Assembly (NCBI RefSeq): GCF_002564105.1
Contig: NZ_PDBX01000001.1
Coordinates: 3,286,001-3,350,000, forward strand
Direction of reading: 5' to 3'
Origin: Collimonas sp. PA-H2
GTDB taxonomy: Bacteria > Pseudomonadota > Gammaproteobacteria > Burkholderiales > Burkholderiaceae_D
DNA length: 64,000 nt
A model generated the notes under the pieces. It did no database searches. It saw only the letters and a program-made list of their open reading frames with translations, and had not been told where the DNA came from. Position 1 is the stretch's first letter; each line of letters opens with the position of its first letter. Made by a program: the position numbers and the translations under genes. Shown here in pieces: positions 7,648 through 16,683 of the stretch.

Positions 7648-9171
7648 ATGACGTTTTCAGACCCAGTGCCAGCCTCGGCGTCAGCCACAGGCGCCGCTGA
7701 ATCGACCTTTAATCCAGCCCGCCAGCAGCAAGTGGTGGCGGCGCTGCGCGCATTGCTGCCGGCGCATGCCTTGTTGTACAACGACGAAGATACCCGCCCC
7801 TACGAATGCGACGGCTTGGCGGCTTACCGCCAGAGTCCGATGGTGGTGGCCTTGCCGGAAAGCGAGGCGCAGGTGATGGCCATACTCAAGACCTGCCGCG
7901 ACCTGAAAGTCCCTATCGTGCCGCGCGGCGCCGGTACCGGCTTGTCCGGCGGCGCCTTGCCTATCGCCGACGGCGTGGTGCTGTCCACCGCCAAATTCAC
8001 CCGTATCATCAAGCTCGATCCCTATGCGCGGACGGCGGTGGTGCAGCCTGGCGTGCGCAACCTGGCGATTTCCGAGGCGGCGGCGCCGCACAACTTGTAT
8101 TACGCACCGGATCCCTCTTCGCAGATCGCCTGCACCATAGGCGGCAACGTTGCCGAAAATTCCGGCGGCGTCCATTGCCTTAAATACGGCCTGACGGTGC
8201 ATAACGTATTGCGGGTGCGGATGGTGACCATCGACGGCGAGATCGTCGAACTGGGCGGCGGCGCGCTGGATGCGCCCGGTCTCGATCTGCTGGCGGTGTT
8301 CATCGGCTCGGAAGGCATGCTCGGCGTGGTGACCGAAGTGACGGTCAAGCTGATCCCGAAGCCGCAGGCTGCGCGCGTCATCATGGCTTCTTTCGACGAC
8401 GTCGTCACCAGCGGCAATGCGGTCGCCAACGTGATCGCCGCCGGCATCATTCCGGCCGGGCTGGAAATGATGGACCGCACCAGTTCGCGCATGGTGGAAC
8501 CCTTTGTCAAAGCCGGCTACGACACCGATGCCGCCGCCATCCTGCTGTGCGAATCGGACGGCACTACCGAAGAGGTGGAGGAGGAAATCGAACGCATGAG
8601 CGCGGTCCTGAGCGCCAGCGGCGCCACCCGCATCGAAGTCTCGACGTCGGAAGCCGAGCGCCTGCGCTTCTGGTCGGGGCGCAAGAATGCCTTCCCGGCA
8701 GCTGGCCGCATTTCACCCGATTACTACTGCATGGACGGCACCATTCCGCGCAAGAACCTGGCGCAGGTGCTGCTCGGCATAGCGCAAATGGAAAGCAAGT
8801 ACGGCTTGCGCTGCGCCAATGTGTTTCATGCCGGCGACGGCAATCTGCATCCGCTGATCCTGTTCGACGCCAATGTTCCCGGTGAATTCCATCGCGCCGA
8901 AGAGTTCGGCGCTGAAATCCTGGAGTTGTGCGTAGCGGTCGGCGGCACCATCACCGGCGAGCATGGCGTCGGCATCGAAAAAATCAATTCGATGTGTGTA
9001 CAATTTTCGCCGCTGGAGCGCGAGGCCTTCTTCAGCGTCAAGCGCGCCTTCGATACGGCCTTCCTGTTGAATCCGGACAAGGCGATTCCGACTCTGCAGC
9101 GTTGCGCCGAATACGGAAAAATGCATATACAGCGCGGCGTCATGAAGTTTCCCGATCTACCCCGGTTTTGA
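7648..9171 (+). CDS. glcD: Glycolate oxidase FAD-binding subunit GlcD
   Basis: Catalytic flavoprotein subunit of membrane-associated glycolate oxidase, which turns glycolate into glyoxylate. The 507-residue protein has the PCMH FAD fold (IVPRGAGTGLSGGALPI, DPSSQIACTIGGNVAENSGG, GSEGMLGVVTEVTVKL) and the C-terminal catalytic lobe with HAGDGNLHPLILFD and TGEHGVGIEK. The ATG at 7648 follows GAAGCCAGC; no stronger start is nearby. glcE starts nine bases after the stop and glcF follows, so the three form an operon. Because it is accompanied by both partner subunits, glycolate rather than D-lactate is the likely substrate. Confidence 0.95.
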   Translation: MTFSDPVPASASATGAAESTFNPARQQQVVAALRALLPAHALLYNDEDTRPYECDGLAAYRQSPMVVALPESEAQVMAILKTCRDLKVPIVPRGAGTGLSGGALPIADGVVLSTAKFTRIIKLDPYARTAVVQPGVRNLAISEAAAPHNLYYAPDPSSQIACTIGGNVAENSGGVHCLKYGLTVHNVLRVRMVTIDGEIVELGGGALDAPGLDLLAVFIGSEGMLGVVTEVTVKLIPKPQAARVIMASFDDVVTSGNAVANVIAAGIIPAGLEMMDRTSSRMVEPFVKAGYDTDAAAILLCESDGTTEEVEEEIERMSAVLSASGATRIEVSTSEAERLRFWSGRKNAFPAAGRISPDYYCMDGTIPRKNLAQVLLGIAQMESKYGLRCANVFHAGDGNLHPLILFDANVPGEFHRAEEFGAEILELCVAVGGTITGEHGVGIEKINSMCVQFSPLEREAFFSVKRAFDTAFLLNPDKAIPTLQRCAEYGKMHIQRGVMKFPDLPRF

Positions 9172-9179
9172 GCCAAGAT

Positions 9180-10265
9180 ATGGACCCACAAGATTTCAAA
9201 GAGCAGGCAAGGACGCAGATCCTCGGCGCTGCGGTACAGCGCGGTGCGTTGGAAATTCGCGGCGGCGGCAGCAAGCACTGGTATGGGCAAGAGGTACAGG
9301 GCGAACTGCTGGATGCGCGCGGTTACAGCGGCGTGATCGACTACGAGCCGACCGAACTGGTGATCACCGCCCGCTGCGGCACGCCATTGGCGGAGATCGA
9401 AGCGCTGTTGGCGCGGCATCAGCAAATGCTTGCCTTCGAACCGCCTCATTTCGGCAGCGGCGCTACCCTGGGCGGGATGGTCGCCAGCGGCCTGTCGGGA
9501 CCGTCGCGGCAAGCGGTCGGCGCCTTGCGCGACTTCGTGCTGGGTACGGTGCTAATGGATGGCAAGGGTGAGGTTCTGCACTTTGGCGGCCAGGTCATGA
9601 AGAATGTGGCGGGTTACGATGTGTCGCGTTTGCTGGCGGGCTCGCTTGGTACGCTGGGCTTGATACTGGAGGCGTCGGTTAAAGTGCTGCCGCGTCCGGT
9701 TGCCGTCAGCAGCCGGCGTTTTGCGATGAACCAGGCTGAGGCGATCCGCAGCTTGAACCAATGGGGCGGCCTGCCATTGCCGCTTTCCGGCAGTTGCTGG
9801 CACGATGGCATGCTGACGATAAGGCTGGCCGGGGCGGAGGCAGCGGTACTTGCGGCGGAACACAAGCTGGGTGGCGAAGCCGTATCGTATGCCGAACAAT
9901 TCTGGCAGGCGCTGCGCGAACAAACGCATCCCTTCTTTGCCGGCGTTGCTGCCGGCAAGGCGTTGTGGCGCTTGTCTCTGCCCTCGATTGCGGAGCCGCT
10001 GGGGCTGGCAGGAGAAACCCTGGTCGAATGGGGCGGGGCGCAGCGCTGGCTGCTGGCCGATGAAAATTCGGCGTCGGATGCCGCCGCTATCCGAGCAGCC
10101 GCGAGTGCCGCCGGCGGTCACGCCACCTTGTTCCGTGGTGGCGATAAGAGCGTCGGCGTGTTCCAGCCGCTGGCGCCAGCCGTCGCGCAAATCCATCGTA
10201 ATTTGAAGGCCGGTTTTGATCCTGCGGGAATTTTCAATCGCGGCCGTATGTATCCGGATTTCTAG
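9180..10265 (+). CDS. glcE: Glycolate oxidase FAD-binding subunit GlcE
   Basis: Second, shorter FAD-domain subunit of glycolate oxidase, required for activity with GlcD and GlcF. The 361-residue protein has the compact GlcE pattern: RGGGSKHWYG near the N terminus, GVIDYEPTELVITARCGTPL, FGSGATLGGMVASGLSGP, and GGQVMKNVAGYDVSRLLAGS. The C terminus FDPAGIFNRGRMY is typical. The frame is open upstream into glcD, but the ATG at 9180 just after the glcD stop gives the family start. It lies between glcD and glcF, 18 bases before the latter. Confidence 0.94.
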   Translation: MDPQDFKEQARTQILGAAVQRGALEIRGGGSKHWYGQEVQGELLDARGYSGVIDYEPTELVITARCGTPLAEIEALLARHQQMLAFEPPHFGSGATLGGMVASGLSGPSRQAVGALRDFVLGTVLMDGKGEVLHFGGQVMKNVAGYDVSRLLAGSLGTLGLILEASVKVLPRPVAVSSRRFAMNQAEAIRSLNQWGGLPLPLSGSCWHDGMLTIRLAGAEAAVLAAEHKLGGEAVSYAEQFWQALREQTHPFFAGVAAGKALWRLSLPSIAEPLGLAGETLVEWGGAQRWLLADENSASDAAAIRAAASAAGGHATLFRGGDKSVGVFQPLAPAVAQIHRNLKAGFDPAGIFNRGRMYPDF

Positions 10266-10283
10266 CACAAGAAACACGCAACC

Positions 10284-11522
10284 ATGCAAACCAATCTAGC
10301 CGATTTCATCAAGAACACGCGCGACGGCAAGGAAGCCGACGCCATTTTGCGCGCCTGCGTGCATTGCGGATTTTGCACTGCTACTTGCCCCACCTACCAG
10401 TTGCTGGGCGACGAGCTGGATGGACCGCGCGGCCGCATCTACCTGATCAAGCAGGTGCTGGAAGGGAAGCCGGCCAGCGTCAAGACGCAGTTGCATCTGG
10501 ACCGCTGCCTGACCTGCCGCAATTGCGAATCGACTTGTCCATCCGGCGTGGAATATGGACGCTTGCTGGATATCGGCCGTAAAGTGGTGGAGCGCCAGGT
10601 CGGCCGTCCATTTGGCGAGAAACTGACGCGCACGGTGCTGAAAGAATTCCTGCCGCGGAAATGGCTGTTCAAACCGGCCATGGCCGCGGGACAATTGCTG
10701 CGGCCGCTGCTGCCGCGCAAGCTGAAGAACAAGGTTCCCGCCAGGCAGGATGCCGGTGCCAGGCCGCAGCGCCAGCATGCGCGCAAGATGCTGCTGCTGG
10801 ACGGCTGCGTGCAGCCGGCCATGTCACCCAACATCAACAGCGCCACGGCGCGGGTGCTGGATGCGTTGGAAGTGCAGCTGCTGGTGGCGCCGAAAGCGGG
10901 CTGCTGCGGCGCCATCCGCTACCACCTCAACGACCAGAGCGGCGGCCTGGAAGACATGCGGCGCAATATCGATGCCTGGTGGCCGTATGTGATCGGCAGC
11001 AATGGCCAGGGCGTGGAAGCGATCGTCATGACCGCCTCCGGCTGCGGCGTGACGGTCAAGGAGTATGGCCACCTGCTGGCGGCGGATCCCCAGTATGCCG
11101 TCAAGGCAAAAGCCATATCGGCCTTGACCAAGGATTTGTGTGAAATCCTACCTGAATTTGAAATCGAGCTGCAGCAAAAGTTGAGTGGAAAATTTCCTCA
11201 GCGCGTGGTCTATCACCCGCCCTGCACCCTGCAGCATGGCCAGCAGATCCGCGGCAAGGTGGAAGGCTTGCTGCGCGGCGTCGGCGTCGATGTGCAGCTG
11301 TGCGCCGACAGCCATTTGTGCTGCGGCTCGGCCGGTACTTACTCGGTGCTGCAGCCGGAACTGTCATACCGCTTGCGCGACAACAAGCTGGAGAATTTGC
11401 AGGCAAGCCGGCCGGACATGATCGTTTCGGCCAATATCGGCTGCCTGACGCATCTGCAGTCAGGCACCGAGACTCCCGTCAGGCATTGGATAGAACTGCT
11501 GGATCAGGCGCTGTCGTCCTGA
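10284..11522 (+). CDS. glcF: Glycolate oxidase iron-sulfur subunit GlcF
   Basis: Electron-transfer subunit that carries electrons from the flavin subunits to the quinone pool. The 412-residue protein has two [4Fe-4S] ferredoxin motifs: Cys25, Cys28, Cys31 and Cys35 in CVHCGFCTATCPTY, and a second set in CLTCRNCESTCPSG. These are followed by two cysteine-rich CCG domains with GCCGAIRYHL and CCGSAGTYS. The ATG at 10284 starts the family N terminus MQTNLADF. It is the last gene of glcDEF; the convergent porin gene begins its stop codon 32 bases downstream. Confidence 0.95.
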   Translation: MQTNLADFIKNTRDGKEADAILRACVHCGFCTATCPTYQLLGDELDGPRGRIYLIKQVLEGKPASVKTQLHLDRCLTCRNCESTCPSGVEYGRLLDIGRKVVERQVGRPFGEKLTRTVLKEFLPRKWLFKPAMAAGQLLRPLLPRKLKNKVPARQDAGARPQRQHARKMLLLDGCVQPAMSPNINSATARVLDALEVQLLVAPKAGCCGAIRYHLNDQSGGLEDMRRNIDAWWPYVIGSNGQGVEAIVMTASGCGVTVKEYGHLLAADPQYAVKAKAISALTKDLCEILPEFEIELQQKLSGKFPQRVVYHPPCTLQHGQQIRGKVEGLLRGVGVDVQLCADSHLCCGSAGTYSVLQPELSYRLRDNKLENLQASRPDMIVSANIGCLTHLQSGTETPVRHWIELLDQALSS

Positions 11523-11541
11523 CCGGTGGCCTGATCCAGCA

Positions 11542-11571
11542 ATCCGTCATCGATTAGAATTGATGACGGAT
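11542..11571. terminator. Hairpin at the glcF/porin convergent junction
   Basis: Ten-base arms ATCCGTCATC and GATGACGGAT (11542-11551, 11562-11571) flank a ten-base loop that contains the porin stop codon. It lacks a T run, so it may act as a weak or Rho-assisted end for glcF. Seen in sequence; function is inferred. Confidence 0.4.
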
Positions 11572-12735
11572 CCCGACCACGGCGACGAATTGCTTGCCGT
11601 TGGAAGACGGCGAGCCGTTCTGTGAATCGCCGACTACCGCGACTGCATTGACCGGCGTCACTCCATTCGCTCCCAGGGTTTGGCCGCTGGCCTTCTGATA
11701 GGCTTCCAGAAAATAAAGCGCCGTCCGCTTGGAAAAATCATAAGTCTGCTCAAACGAAAACTGCTGGTAATGCGCCGGATCACTGATGCCGTTTGCTGCC
11801 GATTCGCGCGTATAGCTGTAGCCGGCCGCCAGGGTGATCGCGGTTGTCAGCTTATAGGTGGAAATCAGGCCTCCGGTATTGAAAGTAGCTTGATGGGTGA
11901 ACAGCGAAGCCGCTCCCGGCGCCATTTGCACATTGGAAAAATTCAAGCCCAGCATCAGACTGTCCGAAACGTTATAGCGTGCCGCCGCGGCAATCATCTG
12001 TACCGACCTGGCCGAAGCATAGCCTGCGTTCACCGGCGACTGGGCGTAACTGCCTGAGGTGACGTTCGGATCCCACTGCGCGAAGCCCTTGAGATTGTTG
12101 TTGTTCAGTTTCAGATAACCGAGCGCTACGCTCAGGGCGTTGTAGTCATAGCGTAGCGCCGTGCTGAAAGAATTGCCAGCGCTGATGGCGCCGGCGTTTT
12201 CGCCAAAGCCGTACAAGGCGCCGGCCTGGAAGCCGGCAATCACAGGTGATGCATACACCAGGGAGTTGCTGATCCGGATAGTGGTGTCGAGACCGTCGAG
12301 ATCGCCTGGATGGGCGCCGGTGGCGCCGGTCAGCACTCCCGTCGGTCCGAGTCCGCCGACGTAGCGCCAATACGGCGTGTATTGGCGGCCGAGGGTGAAG
12401 GTGCCGTAACGGGCATCGCTCAGGCCGACAAAAGCCTGGCGGTTGAAGGCTTTGCTGGCATCGCTCTGGACGCCGTTGTTAATGCTGAAGCCTTGCTCAA
12501 GCGTGAATATCGCTTTGCTGCCGCTACCCAGGTCTTCGCTGCCGCTGAAGCCCAGCTTGCTGGCATTCAAATTGCCGCTGTTCATATAGGTGTTTGAATT
12601 GCCGCGCTGATTGCTGGAATGCACGATCGCGGCGTCGGCCGTACCGTAGATCGTAACGCTGGTTTGCGCCTGGGTGTAAGCAGCGCCGGTGAGCGATGTA
12701 GTTGCAAGAAATAATTTTAGTGTTGTGTTTTTCAT
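11554..12735 (-). CDS. Gram-negative trimeric porin (betaproteobacterial type)
   Basis: General outer-membrane diffusion channel of the Burkholderia/Neisseria porin family. The 393-residue precursor has a signal peptide of about 23 residues ending AYTQAQ. The mature protein opens with TSVTIYGTADAAIV and contains the family segments SKLGFSGSEDLGSGSKAIFTLEQGF, FNRQAFVGLSDARYGTFTLGRQ and the typical constriction loop. It ends in Phe (RHQF), the outer-membrane insertion signature. It lies 16 bases after the GH31 gene on the same strand, so it is probably the last gene of the uronate operon and may admit uronates or glycosides. That role is an inference from position. Confidence 0.92.
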   Translation of the reverse strand: MKNTTLKLFLATTSLTGAAYTQAQTSVTIYGTADAAIVHSSNQRGNSNTYMNSGNLNASKLGFSGSEDLGSGSKAIFTLEQGFSINNGVQSDASKAFNRQAFVGLSDARYGTFTLGRQYTPYWRYVGGLGPTGVLTGATGAHPGDLDGLDTTIRISNSLVYASPVIAGFQAGALYGFGENAGAISAGNSFSTALRYDYNALSVALGYLKLNNNNLKGFAQWDPNVTSGSYAQSPVNAGYASARSVQMIAAAARYNVSDSLMLGLNFSNVQMAPGAASLFTHQATFNTGGLISTYKLTTAITLAAGYSYTRESAANGISDPAHYQQFSFEQTYDFSKRTALYFLEAYQKASGQTLGANGVTPVNAVAVVGDSQNGSPSSNGKQFVAVVGIRHQF

Positions 12736-12751
12736 GTCTCCCTCTTGGGTT

Positions 12752-15223
12752 TTATTTATTGAATCGTTTGAGAATGCTGACGATCTTCTGCTTGATGGAT
12801 AGCTTGGGATCGGATTGCAGCTTGATTTTCAACTGGATCTCACGCCGTTGATTGACGATGGCGTCGCCCAGGATGGCGGCGGCGCTCAGTACTACCTGAC
12901 GCGTTTCATGCTGGGGCAGCAGCAGGGTAAGCAGCTCGGATGCCGGCTGGATTCCTGTGCATTCAAGATCGATGTCCAGCGTCTCCACACTGCTTTGCAC
13001 ACGGATTTTCCACAGGCTGCTTTTGCCGTCGAGGTAGGCATTGCTGTCGCCGTCATCGTCAAAGAATTCTGTTTCGAAAGCGCCGTCCTGCTGATGTGGA
13101 AAGACCATGAAGCCTTGCTGGTACGCGGGCCGGTTGAAGTGCTGCTCGGCGACGTTGATGGCGATGGCGCTGCCGGCGCGCGCCAGCAGCGGCGGCTGTT
13201 CGCCCACCGCAGGCAAGACGATTTCTTGTCCGCCCTGATGATGGGCGCCGCTCCAGAAGTCGTACCAGCCGGCGCCGGCGGGAAGATAGACGCTGCGGCT
13301 GTTCTGGCCTGGCTCGACCACCGCCGCCAGCAACAGGCTGGAACCGATCAGCATGTCGTCGTTCTCTGCAAAGCATTTCGGATCGTCAGGAAAAGCCAGG
13401 AAAGTCGGCTTGATCATTGGTTCGTAGTGCTGGTGGTAGCGCCACAGCAGATCGTAGAAATGCGGCGTCAGGCAAGCGCGCAGCTTGAGCAGGTTACGGA
13501 TCGCGCCGGTGATTTCTGGATACATCCAGGCTTCGTTGACGGTCTTGTCGTCGTTCCAGGAATGGATAGAAAAGCGCGGCATGAAAATGCCGAACTGGAC
13601 CCAGCGCAACAGCAGTTCCGGACTCGGCGCCGGACCGCTGAAGCCGCCGACGTCATGGCCGGTGTTGGAGATGCCGGACATGGCCAGGCCCAATCCCATC
13701 TTGATGTTGTACTTGAGCGTCTGCCACGAGGTGTAGTTGTCGCCCGACCAGGTCTGCACATAGCGCTGCATGCCGGCGGCGCCCGAGCGCGACACCAAGT
13801 AGGGCCGCTTGTGCGGCGTGAATTCAGTCTGCGCTTGCTGCGATGCAGCCATCATCAGCAGCGTTTGCAAGCCCTTGGCTTCGACCGCCTTGAAACGCTG
13901 GCCGAAGCCGTTGGCGGTGGCTTGCGGATTCAAGACCTGGAATTCATTGTTGTCGTTCCAGGTACTGGTGATGCCGTATTCCAGCAGGGATGTGGTCACG
14001 GCCCGTTTCCACCAGTCGATGGTGTCTGGATTGGTGAAATCCAGGTAGGCGCCGACTTCGCCCCAGAACTGCACCATTTCCGGCTTGCCGTCCTGGTTCC
14101 TGATGAACAGGCCCAGGCTCTCGGCTTCGCTGAAGCGCGGATGATCCTGCAGCAAACAAGGCTTGATGTTGGCGCACAGGCGCACGCCGTGTTCCAGATA
14201 ATGTTCGGCAAAGGCTTTGGGATCGGGAAATTTGTCGCGGTTCCAGTTGAAGACGTAGCGTTTGTTGGCTATCGAGGTGTAGCCGGACGACAGATGAAAT
14301 GAATCGCACAGCATGTCGTGCTGTTCGCAGCCGGCCAGGAATTCATTCATCTTTTCCTGTGCGTTCGGCTCGTCGGTATACGTCATGGTGGAACCGGAAT
14401 AGCCGAGCCCCCATTTCGGCGTAAACGCCGGCTTGCCGGTCATCCAGGTATAGCGCCGCACTACCTGTTCCATGCTGTCGCCGGCGATGAAGTAGTAATC
14501 CAGGTCGCCATGGTCGGCGACGAAGTAGCGGTAGTGGCCGTGATAGTTGTCCAGCTCGCAGCCCATGTCGAGTTTGCCTTCTGACAGGGTGTCGTAGAAC
14601 AGGCCGAAGGCGGCTTGCTGGCGCTTGCTCCAGGTGATGTAGAAGGGAATGTGCTTGTACAGGGCGTCGGTGCTGCTGGCGTTGTAGCCCATGGCGTCGA
14701 TGGTTTTCAGTGAATAGCTGCGGCCATGGCGGTTGGTGTCGCCGCAGCGCTCGCCGAGGCCGAAGTACATCTCGTCCTGGGCATCGCGCTTCAGGTAATG
14801 ATAGACCTTGTCGTCCCAGTAGCCGAAATTGACGGCTTGCGTACCGCGGTCCCGCGCCAGCTCTTTCCATTCGCCGGCGGGACGGGTTTCCCAGCTGCAG
14901 GAGAGGCCTTTCAGCTGCACCGTCAGGCGGATCTTTTCGGTTTGTATCTGCAAGGCGCCGTCAAGGTTCCTGAGGGTGTAGTCGGGCAGGGAAAAGCCTG
15001 CCAGCGAAAGACGCTCGCGTCCCTCCAGCGGCAGCTGCTGGGCGCCGGGCGCAATCGCCCAGCTGCGCGGAAAATGCATCTGCGCATCCGGCAGCACCAT
15101 GACGCGGATGATGTCTTGCTCCAGCACGAAGATATGGGCCACATGGCCGTCGGCGCTTTTCAGCATCAGCGCCGCGCCATTCTTTTCTGCCAGATGGAAT
15201 TCAGGAATATGGTTAACCGACAT
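12752..15223 (-). CDS. Glycoside hydrolase family 31 enzyme (alpha-glycosidase)
   Basis: A retaining alpha-glycosidase of 823 residues. The N-terminal beta domain is followed by the (beta/alpha)8 barrel: the nucleophile is Asp424 in TWNDNNE, and the probable acid/base is Asp495 in TWSGDNYTSW. Other GH31 marks are PKWGLGYSGS and SNTGHDVGGF. I chose the ATG at 15223, which has GGAG correctly placed; an upstream extension to 15343 would overlap the transporter gene and encodes no domain. No signal peptide is visible, so it should be cytoplasmic and act on imported material. It lies 22 bases after a hexuronate-type transporter gene and before a porin. GH31 contains several specificities; a substrate releasing a uronic acid would fit the context but is not demonstrated. 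Confidence 0.88.
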   Translation of the reverse strand: MSVNHIPEFHLAEKNGAALMLKSADGHVAHIFVLEQDIIRVMVLPDAQMHFPRSWAIAPGAQQLPLEGRERLSLAGFSLPDYTLRNLDGALQIQTEKIRLTVQLKGLSCSWETRPAGEWKELARDRGTQAVNFGYWDDKVYHYLKRDAQDEMYFGLGERCGDTNRHGRSYSLKTIDAMGYNASSTDALYKHIPFYITWSKRQQAAFGLFYDTLSEGKLDMGCELDNYHGHYRYFVADHGDLDYYFIAGDSMEQVVRRYTWMTGKPAFTPKWGLGYSGSTMTYTDEPNAQEKMNEFLAGCEQHDMLCDSFHLSSGYTSIANKRYVFNWNRDKFPDPKAFAEHYLEHGVRLCANIKPCLLQDHPRFSEAESLGLFIRNQDGKPEMVQFWGEVGAYLDFTNPDTIDWWKRAVTTSLLEYGITSTWNDNNEFQVLNPQATANGFGQRFKAVEAKGLQTLLMMAASQQAQTEFTPHKRPYLVSRSGAAGMQRYVQTWSGDNYTSWQTLKYNIKMGLGLAMSGISNTGHDVGGFSGPAPSPELLLRWVQFGIFMPRFSIHSWNDDKTVNEAWMYPEITGAIRNLLKLRACLTPHFYDLLWRYHQHYEPMIKPTFLAFPDDPKCFAENDDMLIGSSLLLAAVVEPGQNSRSVYLPAGAGWYDFWSGAHHQGGQEIVLPAVGEQPPLLARAGSAIAINVAEQHFNRPAYQQGFMVFPHQQDGAFETEFFDDDGDSNAYLDGKSSLWKIRVQSSVETLDIDLECTGIQPASELLTLLLPQHETRQVVLSAAAILGDAIVNQRREIQLKIKLQSDPKLSIKQKIVSILKRFNK

Positions 15224-15245
15224 GCAAATCTCCAAGGTGCTTGGT

Positions 15246-16523
15246 TCAGGTTCTGGACGCTGCGGCGCTGTTGTCCTGGTAGCCGCGATACAGCAGGAAC
15301 AGGATGGTGACGCCCACCACGTCGAACATGCCCAGGGCCGCAAACAGCGGGGTATAGCCGATCGATTCGGCGAGCTGCCCGATCAGCAATGAAAAAGAGA
15401 GGCCGCCGATCCAGCTGATCATGCCGGTCAGGCCGTTGGCGGTGCCGACCTCTCTGGTGTTGAAGACGTCGGTGGTCATGGTGTTGACCAGGCCGGAAAT
15501 CATCTGATGAGCGAAGCCGCCGATGCAGAACAGGGCGATCGCTGTATAGGGACTCTCAACATAGCCGACGAAGCCGACGCTGGTCATCAGCAGCGCGCCG
15601 GTGGCGATGCCGGCGATGCGCGAATTGACCAGCTTGAACTTGAAATGCTTCATCAGGAACGGCGAAAGGTAGCCGCCCAGGATGCCGCCCATGTCGGCGG
15701 CGAAGAAAGGCATCCAGCCGAAGATGGCGAACTCTTTCAGGTTCATCCCGCGCACCGAAATGAAGTACAGCGGAATCCAGAAATTGAAGGTTTGCCAGGC
15801 CGGCTCGGCCAGGAAACGGGTGATGGCGATGCCCCAGAAGCGGCGCGTGCCGACGATTGTTTTGACGGATGGCTTGGCGTGCGACTGGCTTTCGGCGATG
15901 CTTTCCTGACCGGAGAGAATGTAGGCGCGTTCCGTATCGGACAAGCTCGGGTGGTCCTTAGGGGCACGGTAGAAGAAGAACCACAGGCCGGCAAAGATGA
16001 AGCCCATTGCTCCGGTCACGATGAAGGCGGCTTGCCAGCTGTGCTTGTACAGCAGCCAGGCCACCAGCACCGGCGCGATCACAGCGCCCATGGAAGTGCC
16101 GGCGTTGAAATAGCCGACGGCCACCGAACGTTCCTGTTTGGGAAACCATTCCGACACCGCCTTGATGCCTGCCGGTATCGCCGCCGCTTCGGTCAGGCCG
16201 AGCAGGCCGCGGAAGAACGCCAGCGAGATCCAGCCGGTGGCGAAGCCATGCAGCATGCCCACCACCGACCAGGCCGCGGCGAACAAGGCAAAGCCAACCT
16301 TCAACCCGAGGAAATCGATGATATAGCCGCACACTGGTTGCATGATGGTATAGGCCACCTGGAAAGCCGCCACCACATACGAATATTCCTTGGTGCTGAA
16401 CCCCAGGTCATGCTTTAGAGTATCTGCCAGCACGCCCAGCGAATTGCGTGAGATGTAGTTCAGGATGGTGCCAAAACAGACGAGGGCAATAATCCACCAG
16501 CGCAGGCCTTTGATGCGTTTCAT
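15246..16523 (-). CDS. MFS transporter of the anion:cation symporter family, hexuronate transporter-like (ExuT-type)
   Basis: Twelve-helix inner-membrane symporter of 425 residues. It shows the ACS/MFS landmarks LNYISRNSLGVLADTLKHDLG in the first loop, RGLLGLTEAAAIPAGIKAVSEWFP, and GYFNAGTSMGAVIAP in the middle of the N-terminal half. ACS members of this type take up glucuronate, galacturonate, galactarate or related sugar acids. I chose the ATG at 16523 (MKRIKGLRWW); an upstream start at 16571 adds 16 polar residues without support. The gene lies between uronate dehydrogenase (160 bases upstream) and GH31 (22 bases downstream), so a hexuronate is the likely cargo. Glucarate or a uronide are alternatives. 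Confidence 0.85.
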   Translation of the reverse strand: MKRIKGLRWWIIALVCFGTILNYISRNSLGVLADTLKHDLGFSTKEYSYVVAAFQVAYTIMQPVCGYIIDFLGLKVGFALFAAAWSVVGMLHGFATGWISLAFFRGLLGLTEAAAIPAGIKAVSEWFPKQERSVAVGYFNAGTSMGAVIAPVLVAWLLYKHSWQAAFIVTGAMGFIFAGLWFFFYRAPKDHPSLSDTERAYILSGQESIAESQSHAKPSVKTIVGTRRFWGIAITRFLAEPAWQTFNFWIPLYFISVRGMNLKEFAIFGWMPFFAADMGGILGGYLSPFLMKHFKFKLVNSRIAGIATGALLMTSVGFVGYVESPYTAIALFCIGGFAHQMISGLVNTMTTDVFNTREVGTANGLTGMISWIGGLSFSLLIGQLAESIGYTPLFAALGMFDVVGVTILFLLYRGYQDNSAAASRT

Positions 16524-16683
16524 ATTTGTTGTCTCGGTTAGTTTTTTAACTGATCGCCTTGGTGGCGTCATGGTGATTCCGGAACTGCTGCACTCTCAAG
16601 AAATCCAGGTGGTCGCATGCGCAGATGAAAGCCTGGACGGCTCCTGTCCGCCGGCATCCGTCTGCCCGCCTGCCGGTTTGCTT

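Noticed and set aside
12815..14302. A 495-codon open frame on the plus strand opposite the GH31 gene
   Set aside because: No known motifs, no ribosome-binding site, and the GH31 reading frame carries intact catalytic motifs. It is a shadow frame.
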